DNA of 64,000 nt from Deroplatys truncata (Eukaryota; Arthropoda; Insecta; Mantodea; Mantidae). The DNA lies in the NCBI GenBank assembly GCA_030765065.1, contig CM060990.1, positions 464,240,321 through 464,304,320 on the forward strand, given 5' to 3'. The first letter of the stretch is position 1, and each line of letters starts with the position of its first letter. Position numbers and translations under genes: made by a program. The notes under the pieces are model-generated. The model saw only the letters and a program-made list of their open reading frames with translations, was not told the DNA's origin and ran no database searches. Shown here one piece after another: positions 47,539-59,318 of this stretch.

Positions 47539-48507
47539 CTATGAAATTTCGTCCCAAGATATAATTTGAAAACAATCTAAAGTTTTCTGAACCACACGTC
47601 TTTTAACAACTGTCATTTTCAATTCTTCTGGTATGTTTTTAATCTGAGAGTACTCTGACAAGTCTGTAATAAATTGTACTGGATGGGAGTTTTCATTCTG
47701 AACAGCTTGGTACTTGTTAATTTCAGAAGTTAGCTTTTGATTATTTATTGGCAAAACTTTAACTTCTTCGGACAATTTATTTCTTTGCGTTTCTGATTCT
47801 TTCTGAATTTCAGATATCTCCCCTCTGAAATTAACTTGCGCCTGATTTAAATCTACATTCGTAACCTCTTTCATCTCTCTTACCTCACTTGAAATGCTAC
47901 TCATTCTACTACCTGACTCTGTACATTCTACATCAACATATTCACTTTTAATATTAACCTCACTTTCTTTGTTAGATATTTCCCTGCTCATGACTAACAT
48001 TTTCTTTGAAACTTCCTCTATCTCATTTGCTATCATTTCCTGATTTTCATTTCTTATTCTTGTCATACTGCTATCTAGCTCCATAAATTTATTTTCCATA
48101 TCTTCCCTGTTTTGATCTATTTTCTTTTCTAATTTCTCATTGCTCTTACCAATATCTTCCCTTAATTCCCTATGACTCTTTTCCATATTCTGAGTTAATT
48201 TTTGTTCTAATTTCTCACTATTCTGAGTTAGTTTTTGTTCTAAACTCCTATCAAAATTTTCCCTTAATTGATCTGTAAAATTTCTCAGCATTTCCGTCAT
48301 CATACTAGCATCAAAATTAACATTTCCTGCTATTCTATTCTGACTTTCTTCATTAACATTTCCTCCCTCAAATCCTACATTGTTTGAGCTATTTTCTGTA
48401 CCCTGTATTGAATTAAAGCTAACTGTTACATTATCCCCTTCCATAATTGTTTCTTCAATATTATTAGTAGCCATTGTTCTCTTAATCCTGCCACTCCTCA
48501 AGTACAT
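47539..48507 (-). CDS. gag: Gypsy-type Gag, N-terminal part
   Basis: A 322-codon frame from ATG 48,507. It begins MYLRSGRIKRTMA, a start seen in many insect Gypsy Gag proteins. It then has a long coiled coil of Glu/Lys/Asn repeats (LEQKLTQNSEKLEQKLTQN region, about residues 95-200), and ends with CFQIISWDEIS, which is the beginning of the capsid-domain helix region. Decayed coding continues beyond the stop (EYFKRLSMNKFWK), so the true Gag was longer and this copy is truncated by a stop. No zinc knuckle follows. It would form the retroelement particle. Confidence 0.65.
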   Translation of the reverse strand: MYLRSGRIKRTMATNNIEETIMEGDNVTVSFNSIQGTENSSNNVGFEGGNVNEESQNRIAGNVNFDASMMTEMLRNFTDQLRENFDRSLEQKLTQNSEKLEQKLTQNMEKSHRELREDIGKSNEKLEKKIDQNREDMENKFMELDSSMTRIRNENQEMIANEIEEVSKKMLVMSREISNKESEVNIKSEYVDVECTESGSRMSSISSEVREMKEVTNVDLNQAQVNFRGEISEIQKESETQRNKLSEEVKVLPINNQKLTSEINKYQAVQNENSHPVQFITDLSEYSQIKNIPEELKMTVVKRRVVQKTLDCFQIISWDEIS

Positions 48508-48861
48508 TTGTTTGTTACAATTTTTTTAGGATAAAAAAAATTACTATACTCTGACCTTTGTGATGCTGTCTGTTGATGTTGCTTTGATGTCCAGCTTCCT
48601 GCCCCTCTCACCTAGATGTATATGTCGCTTCTGCGTCGTATTATGATGAATCTACGTCGTCTTGATGTTTTTGTGTCCTGTAGTTGAGTTTCCCTGTTGC
48701 CTTTTAATCTCGGAATTACGATGTCCACTCATCCGCGTCGTCTGTCGTTCCTGTAGTTGTTTCTGGAATCTGCGTCTTGTAGTTCAATTCACTGCTCCAT
48801 TTGCTCCACGTCCTGGTTCCTTCGCCCCTTCCTAGTTATTTCACTCCTTCCTGGTTAATTC

Positions 48862-49011
48862 GCCCCACGTTGGGCGCCAATTTGTAGTGGTATTATTCAT
48901 TTGTTTGTCGAGCCCCACGTTTGGGAGCCAATTTTGTGGTAGTATTATGGTTTGTTTGTTAGCCCCACGTTGTGGTAGCCAATTTGCGATGGTATTAGTG
49001 TTTGTTTGAAA
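48862..49011 (-). repeat. three 50-bp tandem copies spanning the primer-binding site
   Basis: Copies start at GCCCCACG at 48,862, 48,912 and 48,962. Each has a GCCCCACGTTKGG..GCCAATTT core (the complement of the primer-binding site and LTR end) followed by TGGTATTAT..TTTG. Only the first copy has the complete TGGCGCCCAACGTGGGGC. Confidence 0.85.
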
Positions 49012-49931
49012 GAATGCTACTGTTTATCTGCCGCACGTATAAAAGACAATTTGTCGCGGTCACTTCGTGTTATCTTTTACTGAGCGCCTATTATTGTATT
49101 TAATTTTGAGTTCACTGTCCTCCGGCTAGCTATGATCTCTCGGTCAAGCACTTATCTTATACAGGTGTGTAAACGGAAAGGAGTTTTTATCCAAAGATAA
49201 CACTGATAAAAGAATTTGTTTTATACTTTTATTGTCTTAACGCATTATTCACTTTCACATATTAATCTTGACACTCGCCAAACTGAAACTGTTATAATAA
49301 CTTATTTACTGCACATTATTAATTCGCGTACTTCAACTTTTTGTGTAATTAACTTTACGACACTTGAGATTTTTCATAACTTTGCTACGCGTAACCTGCG
49401 AATCGATAAACTATGCTATGTATTCACCATGACTGTTTCTGTTGAACTCAGCGACGTGTAATGCACAAATGTTTCCGATGGACTGGAGGAATCTACCTCA
49501 GACTTAGCCCTTTTTATACTCCCACACCCCGATATGCCTAAAGATTATAACCGAGCTGCTATTGGTTAATAAAACGCGCCAACATTAGCGTCTATATTTA
49601 TATCCAATGAAAATTATGAACACATATGCTCTAGGGAAAATATTCCCGTAAATTGCTAAGAAAAACGCGCCAATATTACGTCATTTGCTCGTCTCTAATA
49701 ATGATAAACAGCTCACCCCCTCGCTACATTACTGCACGCTATTATTGTCAGTTTCAGTAAGGCCGTATAAACCCACTTCTCGACAATGCTTACAATCATC
49801 AAACATCTCAAATCAATGTCACACAACAATGCATATTCACATTACAATTACTCTTAACATTTACATAATTTGGGATAAAAATTACTGCGTCAATATTGAC
49901 AGCAACAGTTTAATTTGGCATTCATCTTAAG

Positions 49932-50667
49932 ATGGATTTAGAAGGCATCAGACTCAAGCAGTCCATCGCTCGACACAGTAAAGCGATAAGAGAAAAATTA
50001 CGTTCCCTGAAGGGTCTCAAGTTCGAAAACCAACGTGTGACGTCCGAGGTTCTTCAGCCCGTCACCGTTCTTCTGAAGGATATAATAAAGAATCAATAAA
50101 CGCGCAAACCCCTCTCTCACCCCGAAGAAGCCGACATCCTTGCGAATTATCTGAAGAAGGTTCAAACAGTTAGCGGCAGCGATCTGGACGTTACCTTTGG
50201 AGTACGGCATGAAGATGGGGATTATAAGATAGGAAATAAATTAATTACGTTTGCAGATAACAATGTTCAGATGGGAGATGAGACTTATGCGACTATCCCG
50301 CGGCTGTACGAACTATTATTCAAGCGCGTACCTCAGACCTCATCGTATACGGAAGACGATCTGGATATTTATTCTCAGATTTTGAAAAAAAACTCTAGTT
50401 CACAGACAGGACTACAGAAGAAGCGGTAGTCTGAGATCAAACAAGGGGTATAAATATAAGAATATCATACGCAGGCTAATCGACACTAAGACTGGTTCCG
50501 GTTTCGTATGGAAGGAGCACGTTCCTAATAGGAAGTTGGATTACGTATACTGGTCCGGTCCTAATAGTCTGATTCGCAGACTCAGATTGCTAATTGCATC
50601 GAGGGAGGCTGGCAATTTGAATCATACAACGGAAATTCAAGAGATCGTCTCAGAATTGAAAAACTGA
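49932..50667 (+). pseudogene. conserved Polinton protein of unknown role, broken
   Basis: From ATG 49,932 (MDLEGIRLKQSIARHSKAI) the helical start reaches an in-frame TAA at 50,097. The same frame then continues through DVTFGVRHEDGDYKIGNK, YATIPRLYELLFKRVP and YTEDDLDIYSQIL to TAG 50,427. In the next frame it continues with VPNRKLDYVYWSGPNSLIRR, LRLLIASREAGN and IQEIVSELKN to 50,667. This is the widely conserved arthropod Polinton protein upstream of integrase ('DPNELVDRLRLL..ASxxAGxxxHxNEI' type). It ends 12 bases before the integrase ATG, so co-transcription is likely. Function not known to me. Confidence 0.65.
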
Positions 50668-50678
50668 AAAATAATAGC

Positions 50679-51595
50679 ATGATTAAACGAAACATCGCTA
50701 ATGAATTACATTCCCCCGCCAGAAGGAAATTTCTGCGCAGGAAAATAGTTAGCAAAGGTCTTAATGACTTATTACAAATAGACCTTATTGACATGATACC
50801 ATACTGAAAACAAAACAGAAACTATCAGTACATTCTTATTACTCTTAATTTTTACTAAAAAAATGCCCTATGCAAGACCTGTAAAAGACAAGACCGGAGT
50901 GAATGTTACAAAGCAATGCGAGATATACTGGAGGATCTGGATACATCGCCTAAGAATATTCAATCCGATAATGGCAAGAAATTTTACAATAAGCATTTCG
51001 ACAACTAATGACCAGCTATGGAATTAATCACTATAGCACATTCAGTGTCATTAAAGCTGCTGCTGTCGCACGTTTAATAAGAACGCTTAAAACTATGATG
51101 CATAAGAAATTTTTGGCTAAAAGTTCATATAAATGGCTGGATCTCTTGCGAAGAATCATTAACACCTACAACACTACTTACAATTCGACGATTCAGATGA
51201 AGCCTCGCGACGTCAGGAACAACGATCTCCTCCTCACGGTGTATCGTCGTGATGTTTTGAGGTACGAAGAGAGGAACGCCAGGAGGTTCAATGTTGGAGA
51301 CAATGTGAGGATCTCTAGGCATAAGGGTCTACTTGAGGAAGGTTACGCACCTAATTGGAGCACTGAAATTTTTCGCATTGTCAGGGTAAGACACACAGTC
51401 CCACCCACCTATCATCTGGAAGATGGCGAGGGAAAGGAAATACAAGGTGGATTCTACGGTCATGAATTATTAAGAACTCGGCACCCTGACACATATCTCA
51501 TTGAAAAGGTTTTAGGATGACAAGGGAACAGGTTATTTGTCAAGTGGCTAGCCTTTCCAGGAAGTGAATGGATAGGAAGAGATACTGTATTGTAG
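50679..51595 (+). pseudogene. INT: Polinton integrase with chromodomain, broken
   Basis: DDE integrase that would insert the element and create 6-bp duplications. From ATG 50,679 the frame shows ELHSPARRKFLRRK and QIDLIDMIPY (first Asp), then in-frame TGA and TAA. QSDNGKKFYNKHF (second Asp) comes next, then a frame change near 51,000. After it, the segment NHYSTFSVIKAAAVARLIRTL has Ala where the family has the third catalytic residue (xxVERxxRTL). WLDLLRRIINTYNTTYNSTI and the SH3-like FNVGDNVRISRHKG follow. The end, YLIEKVLG, an in-frame TGA (51,518) and RLFVKWLAFPGSEWIGRD, is a chromodomain. It converges on PolB. Confidence 0.88.
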
Positions 51596-51779
51596 AAGAT
51601 GCAGCTAAGACATTAGTAAAAAAGAAACAAAGCTGTAAAAGTGAAGGATTTGGGATATGGTATATTATGCTGTATTATTTTTTTCGTTCTTAAGAAATAA
51701 AACTAAAATAATGAATTGTTATTATTTCTATAACTTTTCCGTGTTTAAACAATACAGACACCACAAACTGACAATATGA

Positions 51780-52650
51780 AATTTAAAAAATACCTTTACT
51801 GTTACAAAAGTGTGTATCAGTGCATCTGTGATATGCATTCATAAAACGACACATACCTCTTGTTTTTTTTAACTATACAAATATCATAAACTAATAATAA
51901 CCCAATAACGTTATAAAAAGTGAGTATCTGTGTAGTAGGATCTGTAATGTATAATTCATATATCACATGAGACATATACATAAAGTTAAACGTAGCATAA
52001 TATATCCCCCTATTTTTGAACTACACAAACACATTAAACTGATATGAAGAAAAAAATTTTTTTTTACAATTACAAAAGTGCAGTAGGATTTGTGATATAC
52101 ATTTAACATGTGACGCAGCAAGCATCATAAAGCAAAATCGAGTTGAATCGGGAAAAAATACAGCTTTTACCGTTAGAAAACTATCTGTGCCATAAAAAAA
52201 TTTGATTTTGCAAAAAAAAAATCAGGTAGGATAGTTTCACCCTTTTTACCGTTACAAAAGTGAGTATCAGTGCTATACATAACATGTAACAGAACAAACA
52301 TCATATTTTTCTCAACTTTAAGTATCATACTAAACCACTTTGGTTTAAGCTTGCATTACTGTTATACATGTCATAAAACAAAAACACTACGATTTTACAC
52401 GAACTACCATAACAAAACCCTCGAGTTTTTTGCATTATGTTTCTTATGCAGAATTAATGAAATAGCACCAGAAAAAAAGGTCTCGAGTTTCCTTTTAAGC
52501 TTGCATTATGTTTCTTAAGCAGAATTACGTGAAATGTAATCATAAGCAAATAATGTAAAACAAATTCTCTCTTCAGCGAGAAAAAACGTTATAATCCAAA
52601 CAGGATAGTTTCATCCTCTTTACCGTTACAAAAAGTGTTATAATGTTCTT
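51780..52650. repeat. degenerate 120-160-bp repeats between integrase and PolB
   Basis: The block TTTACCGTTACAAAAGTGAGTATCAGTG and variants recurs near 51,790, 51,911, 52,065, 52,245 and 52,614, each followed by an ATA-rich part with CATGTGACR-like ends. A second pair, GCTTGCATTATGTTTCTTA, occurs near 52,430 and 52,500. No coding sequence is seen. Confidence 0.65.
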
Positions 52651-52737
52651 AAGCAGAATTGCAGTGTATAACAGACACACAATTTCTCTCTAGTTGTGCT
52701 CAGAGGTAGAAGGATTTGTAGGAATAGAATAATGTCC

Positions 52738-55700
52738 TCAAGCTAAGGTTTTATGCATTTTTTCAATCATATAACGTTTGGTATCAAGCCCTCTCAATGC
52801 AATTTTGTTCATTTCTACTGTGTGAACCTCATGCTTATAACTTCGGAATGTTATTTGTTTAGCGAAATGTGCTACGTTCATGTCATTGAGACAGGATAAG
52901 TAATCCTCGAAAGTTATTGAACGCATTGCCATCTTTGAAATTCCCTTCGACTTTTTAATTAATTCCCCATCGAAACGGTATGCATATAATTTCGATCTTA
53001 ACACTGCGTATTCTGTCATTATTTTACCAGATAATTCATCTTTAAATAAACCCATTACTTTTTTGTTTACCAGAGGTATCGAATATATGTTATCGGGTGG
53101 ATAATTGCTTGTATCGAAATACCAAAGATTAGTTTTGATAAATTCGTAAACACTGTGCTAGTTTCAAACAGAAATGAATCTGTATCGGTATAATTTAAAG
53201 CAGATCGTTTAGATTTTTTTCAGAATGTTGCAATAAAAGTTATATATTACATATTTAGAAATATCAAGTATTGCCTGCCCTATGTATATGGGTTTACACA
53301 TGTGAATTTCTTCCCTCGACATCTCGATCCCCACAAGGTTCTCGTTGAATATGATCTATCGTGAAAACGTCTGACGTGATATTAATTTACGTGCCCGTTT
53401 CCAACTGGAAAAAAGACTAAAATCGCTATACTTGCGTACGTTTTCAATAAATTTACCATAAACGCAATTATTCATTTTTTTCTATAAATGCTGTCCAAAT
53501 TTTGTTTTTTTCTTGAGCACGTTTGGCAGCGTTCAAGTCTATATATGTGTTTAACCAAAATGATTGTTTGTAAGCCAGTGCTCTATGTATGCGTTTCAAC
53601 CTCATTCCTAATTCTACACATTGCTGCAGATTACGGTAATGTAGCACATAATTAGACTTATCTGATAGTGTCGCTAACAGTTTTTTGCTTTTATCCTTTG
53701 GAGGTATCTCGCTCTTTGGACACAATGGAAGTCATTATGACTGTCCTGGATTTCTTTAGGATATTTCAGATCGACTTCGAGCACATATCCCGTTTCCGAA
53801 TCTGATGGTACGGTTAAGAAATCTGTTGCGTTAATTTCATCTCTACTTAGCCACCTGAGTTCACCGTAAGGCATGGGACTCCTACCCATTCCATACCCAT
53901 ATAAGCTTGTGCATTCTAAAAGTGCTAAATATTTAGATGATAATGATTAGTTGTAATTCTGCATGTACTTGTTATTCGCTTTGGAGCATCGCTTGGACAC
54001 AATACAAAGCCGTCCCCTTATTCACGATTCGAAAAACTCTAACATATCTTTGTCTGTGATTAGTGATATTTTAGTCTTTGTTGATTTCAGCATTGCATCA
54101 AATCCAACCCTGGTATAGTATAATAGTGACTGGATCCAGTTTATATAAATTTAGACATATTTCTCTGAATTTTTTCAAAAAATGTCTGTTAACAGCATTG
54201 TGTCGGTCGTAACGTATAGACGTCTGTATTCGCCTAATGTTTAATATATAATTCTCTCCATACTGTTTGTGCATGTAAATAGTCTTGTGTTACTATGTTA
54301 TCAAATTGTGAAATATCAGGTAACGAACTATCTTTCAATTTCTCTACGCAATCCAGATAGGTGTATGGAAATACACCTTTGCGTCTTATTAGCTGTTGAT
54401 GTATGGGATTTTCGTAAGCTCTGTTTGTACTTTTAAAATCCTCAGGGTTTAGCATATCAGCTAAACTGCCCAATTTATCATCGAGGAATCTATAACTGTC
54501 AAGAAATCTAAAATATATCGATTTTCCATTAGATGAGTATCTCTTACTGAATGATAGATAATTTTCTGATGTTTGTGAAACGCACGGTATCGGTTCTCGA
54601 TCCTAAGCAAGATTCTTCACGAGGAATTGTGAATCATAATTTGATAAGCAGTGGAAAATCACTAGTACGAAATTTGGTAATTTCCTATTCAAATTACACG
54701 AATTGTGTCCGGGACCTATGAATTATCCAGAGATGTGACAGCGGTCTTTGAATTTTAAATGGTCTGACTCAAATTTGCGTTCACATAGATGACAATAATC
54801 AGTGCTTTTTAATTTCCTCTCATCATCTTCTGTCATATTTAACTCTTTGTTTTTTGAGTAAATATCACTTACATCGTCTGCAATTAATTTTAGTTCACCG
54901 AAAAAATCTTGAATTGCATTAGGCCTTTAAAGATTTTGAATTTTGATAAGGAATCGTCATATTGACGTACGAGATTTAGAGATATTGACACCGCTTCGTG
55001 TCTCTGTACCGACCGCGTCCAATTGTTCTCTACAGAGGGCTGGCAGGAATGCACTTTTTTAAGTATCGATTCAATGTCTGCATGTAGTATGAATGGAACG
55101 GGAGAACATTTGGAAAATGAATTGAATACAACCGTGTCATCTTTCCCTAGTTCAGGCATGCTAACAACTTGCGATTTCATGCATCTCAATTTATGTTTGA
55201 CTAGGGTATTTTCATTTGAAAAATATTTCAAGCAGCCTTTACATATACTCGTTTTACACTTGTGTTTAGATAACTGCATCGCCAATAGTCGAGAAAGATT
55301 GTTTATTAAACAATAGTATGATCTACCTTCCTTAGTGATTCTTAATAGGTTCACGTGATGCTCTTTAACTTTGGAGGTTTGGTATAGCGGAATAATTGAA
55401 CATTGATCTATACCATATACAGTGATCCATATATTACCATCTTGTTTTTCAAATTTATGGACGTCATCTAAGGATACTGGAAATTTTATTCTCGTGAAAT
55501 CAAATTCTTTAAACATGTTGTACTTGTTATAAGATTTAACTCTATTAGCATTACGCTTTACTGGGTATTTGGATGCAAGTAGACAACATCCGAAACATTC
55601 ATTATCAGTCTTTTTAATATTCATCACTGATTTCTTATATTTTATGAACTCAGGCACTTTTATGTGACAACCCACATTTAAAGGATCGTAGTAGCAAGCA

Positions 55701-56310
55701 TTTAGAATTAACGAACATATTTGAAATAGAATTTTCGAACTACCTTTCGATTCAAATGTTTCAATATTCAATAATATGGGGTGTTTAAGTTTATCCTCAT
55801 ACCATTCACTAATATTTTTACCCTGTAATATAGGATGCATCTTACTGTTGAAATTAAACGTCTCGATTTTTTCGTTTTTTCAGGGGCCTGAATAATGTAT
55901 CCGCATACTAACGTAGCACAACACTTTATTCTTGATGCATGAAGACAGAGATTGCTCCGAATTTCATTGCTGACCAGGGGTTCACATTCATCTAGAAATG
56001 ATTCCGGATCAATGATCTCCAGAGTATTTTCTATCTGACTTGTATAGATCCGATTTTTAAATGCAGATTCTATTTCGACACATGCAAGATCCTTTGTATT
56101 CCTCTGTTCACTCACCAAATCGATTCTCGCATTCTTCGCCACGGATGCGCCAGCGACTTCGGGATCGAAACCCGTCCTCTTTACAGCCGAATCAACTCGG
56201 GTATTATTATTAAATATCGCATACATACATTCATCTGAAAATGATAATACAAATAGCGTATTAGTATTCGTGTCACTCCAAATGCATAGTCGTGAACTTT
56301 TGTTTAACAA
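52738..56310 (-). pseudogene. polB: Polinton protein-primed DNA polymerase, heavily broken
   Basis: Read from 56,310: an N-terminal region (MLNKSSRLCIWSD...), then after a frame overlap near 55,800 ISEWYEDKLKHPILLN, CNLL-type Cys pairs and FILHADIESIL (exonuclease I, ~55,090). An endonuclease-VII-like DRCHISG...HNSCNLN block lies at ~54,700, then SNYDSQFLVKNL, FLDSYRFLDDKLGSLADML and RRKGVFPYTYLD. The motif A region LLECTSLYGYGMG (~53,900) has Glu where Asp is usual. A WLNTYIDLNAAKRAQ segment and motif C YTDTDS (~53,170) follow, ending with GLFKDELSGKIMTEYAVLRSKLYAY and TA-rich DNA. At least six frame changes or stops. About 1,150 codons. Distinct from the palindrome's PolB. Confidence 0.88.
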
Positions 56311-56379
56311 CGGTTAACGTCTATTTGATCACATGTATAAATAAAATTAGAATTATTTCCTCAAAAAATACTTGAAATT

Positions 56380-56960
56380 TTTAAAACATGCACAATTGTT
56401 TGATTAAGCTGGAAAAAACTTTATTCACATATTTGATATGTTTGATATATTAAGCTGACATCTCAAAGAATAAACATTCTAGCACAAATTGTATTTTTGT
56501 ACAGTGAGTGAAAACAAACATAACAGTAATTCAATTTTTTAAACATGCACAAATGTTTGATTAAGCTGGAAAAAGTTAATTCACATATTTGAAATTATTT
56601 TCGAAGGAAATGTTTGACATTCCTAAGCTCACATCTGATTTTTTTAAATGCTGAAGAAAACGTAAACATTCTAGCACAAATTGCGAGAAAACAAATATTT
56701 TACATGTATAAATGTTTTTTTTAAGTTGAAAAAACTATTCACATATCTGTTATAGCTATTTTTTCTATGAGGTTTAATAATAAAAAAATAAAGTAAACTT
56801 TTTTAACACATGTATAAAAACAATAAGAGTTTTTTCTTTAGTTTTTCCAACGCTAAAATGAATTTAAATACTACTAGATACATGTTCGATTAAGCTGCAA
56901 TAATTTATTCCTATGTTTGACAAAGCTGAAAAATCTATTTTTTTCACTGTGATTATCTCT
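56380..56960. repeat. degenerate ~160-bp repeats upstream of PolB
   Basis: Blocks like ACATGCACAATTGTTTGATT followed by AAGCTGGAAAAA and TATTCACATATTTGA recur near 56,384, 56,544, 56,702 and 56,870. The whole 56,311-57,460 stretch is AT-rich without supported coding sequence, except possible terminal exons of the next gene. Confidence 0.65.
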
Positions 56961-57818
56961 TATACACAAATATGTCTGATACGTTCTTTTCTTTTAAGCT
57001 GAAATCTATCTGGAAATAACGATTTTTTAATGTATACTTTAAAAATCTTACACTTTTTGCTCATGGTTTTCTGTAGTGTTTATATTTCTGGGGATATCTT
57101 CTTGTTTTATTGCACTGTCTGAAAAAATGATACAACAAACAGTAAATAAACTTATTTTTTCAAACAAACATCTGTAAAAAAGGAACACATATATATTTTG
57201 TTATTCACACATTCATGATAATGTTCTAGGCTGACATTGCTTTTTTGTTTCATACAAAAATAAAGCACATTATTATTTTAAACTGAGTTTATAGTTTTCG
57301 TAGCTGGAATATGATTTTTTTATGATTATAAATGTGTAAATATGACTATCTCAACAAAACCGATAAAATAAAAGACTACATGATTTTACTTAAAACGGAG
57401 ATTATTTTTGTAAGTCTATAATATTTTCCAACATACATTCCAAAAAAAATGAATTACATACCTTGCTTCCTTCCAGATTCTGCCCTTGTGTTGGAGATGT
57501 ATTCGCTGCTATCTGAAATGGTACAATGCTATATTGTATCAGCAAGTTTTTTATACAGTATCTGTTGTTTCTTAATCTGAGAAAGGAAAATCATTTTGTA
57601 ATATTTCTCTAACACATTATTATTATTATTTGATGTATATATGCCACACATTCATCTTTTTTTAAAGTGATGCAAATTATCGTTCAAAGCTGAGTTTTTT
57701 ACCTTTAACACAAGCAAAGAATTTTTTCTGGTTTAAGACAAAAATGATTAAATACATCTATGACTTTTTCCCATATTAAACGTTATTGTAACAGATTTGT
57801 AAGTTTATATAATAACTT

Positions 57819-58316
57819 TTAAGGTACCTTTAGCTGTAAAAAAGATATCTTATGACGGTTATATCCACTCGGGAGGCTTTTCTGACCCATATACACAAGC
57901 TGGTATCCTCCAGGGTTTGTTGCATCTTTCTGTTCTGCTGACATGTTTTTAAATCGTTCCGGCAGAAAGATTTGATATTTTTCCAGATTTAGAACTATGC
58001 GCTCTCCGGTTCTTGTACACACTGTCTTAAGTCCATTTATTTTGAATGGGACGTTCATCTCCAAATCTGCAAGTTTTTTCGTAGGTAGAATAGGTAGAAT
58101 CTGCAACATATTCAAACGTGTTTCAACAAGAGTTTAGTACAAGAGCTGTTTTTATATTTTAGGTCAAACATATTTTCAAGGATTTTTAGTACAAGCACTT
58201 TCAACGCAAATATCAGTCTCAATAGACTTGCACGAGTATACAAACTTAACAAGCAAAAAACACGAGAACAAAACTGAATGTTGTATAGCAAAAAAAATTG
58301 TTCACTTACCATCCAT
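57819..58316 (-). CDS. small spliced Polinton protein, possibly OB-fold-like
   Basis: A tiny first exon ATGGATG (58,310-58,316) ends at a GTAAGT donor. An acceptor CTTGCAG before 58,066 joins it in phase, giving MDDLEMNVPFKINGLKTV. The coding part then runs open through GERIVLNLEKYQIFLPERF to KISFLQLKVP at 57,819, or to a GTACCT donor at 57,823-57,828. A 51-base candidate exon with AG and GTATGT limits lies at about 57,469-57,519, and a further piece with a TTTTTCAG acceptor near 57,120. Similar ~100-residue proteins ('TKYGxxxxLxLxxxxxFLPKRF') occur beside PolB genes in arthropods. A single-strand-binding role is only a guess. It shows no nonsense codon in the main exon. Confidence 0.45.
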
Positions 58317-59318
58317 GTTTGCTGTCTTCTCTCCTACACTGATGACACTGGAGGGATTTTCATATCCTTATATATAAGCTGTTTTGACCTCATTTCACTT
58401 TAAAGTTGTACACCCACCCCCACCCCTCCCATGGCTCACATATTATGTCTTATATATTATGCATCACCGATCACACTCGCACAGATACTATGATCTTAGT
58501 TCTTAAATATTAAGGTTTTATACAAAATACGTTAATCGATAATGGGGGGATTTTCAATCGAAGATTCCTTAGTGGTATCATAGATGCGCGCGCAACTCTT
58601 TGCCTATTGGCGGGCCTTCATTCGATAGGAGTGCCGGCTTCATAACTGTTTTTCTTCTTTTTTAGTTGAATTATTAATACACGCGTGTACACAGCTGCAT
58701 GCATTATATCCCGTTAATTAATTTTTTTCGTCGGGTGTACGTGAGCAAAGTACACATGTACATGCATTTGTTCATAGCTAATTATACTCTGGGAGCATAT
58801 TCACCAGGCCATCTTGTACTTTAATAGATTTAGTCTCAGACGTATAATTACGACCAGTGGACGGTACCTTCGCATCTTTTTTTATTTTTTACCTTGTTAT
58901 ACGTATCTGCCTGCCTGCCGATAATTATAGTGCAGGAGAAATACCATTCGTCATATTCCCTAGAATAAGGGTTTTCTCTCGAACCTATAATTACGGTCCG
59001 TAGAGAGATACTGCACGCTTATAGACATTGTTTCTAAGCCGGCAGTTGAACTTAAACTGCATTATTAATTTTTTTTTATTTTTATGCTCGAAATCATGCA
59101 TTGCCAATGTTTTAACTGTGGGTTGCTTTTTGTATTATGCTTAATGTGTGATCAGATAACTGCACATAGCGTAATTTATACACATCGGTCATGCATTACA
59201 TTGCTTTTCTATCGTACTTTGACGTGGTGGAATAACCATAGAATCTCGTAAGATGCATGAGGAGTTTACATTTTTTAGTTGGATACTGATGCACATGAAA
59301 ACACGTACACGCATTTAC
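58317..59318. other. AT-rich region inside the right end of the Polinton
   Basis: No coding sequence supported. A short GC-richer segment at 58,380-58,640 upstream of the small spliced gene may be its promoter. At 59,281-59,313 and 59,363-59,398 there is a tandem copy of GATACTGATGCACATG-type sequence next to the terminal repeat. Confidence 0.4.

Larger units (their letters stand above)
46806..49728 (-). mobile_element. Gypsy-type LTR element nested in the Polinton, incomplete
   Basis: Minus-strand element. The 5' LTR is probably 48,883-49,728: its outer end reads TGTAGCGAGGGGG on the minus strand, its inner end CCACTACA, giving TGTAG/CTACA termini, and TATAAAAAGG lies at 49,509-49,518. A primer-binding site TGGCGCCCAACGTGGGGC lies at 48,864-48,882. 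Gag follows at 47,539-48,507. At the other end only 21 bases identical to the LTR end are seen (46,806-46,826) before the sequence diverges. No protease, RT or integrase is present. The target duplication was not recognised. It separates Polinton genes on both sides. Confidence 0.7.
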
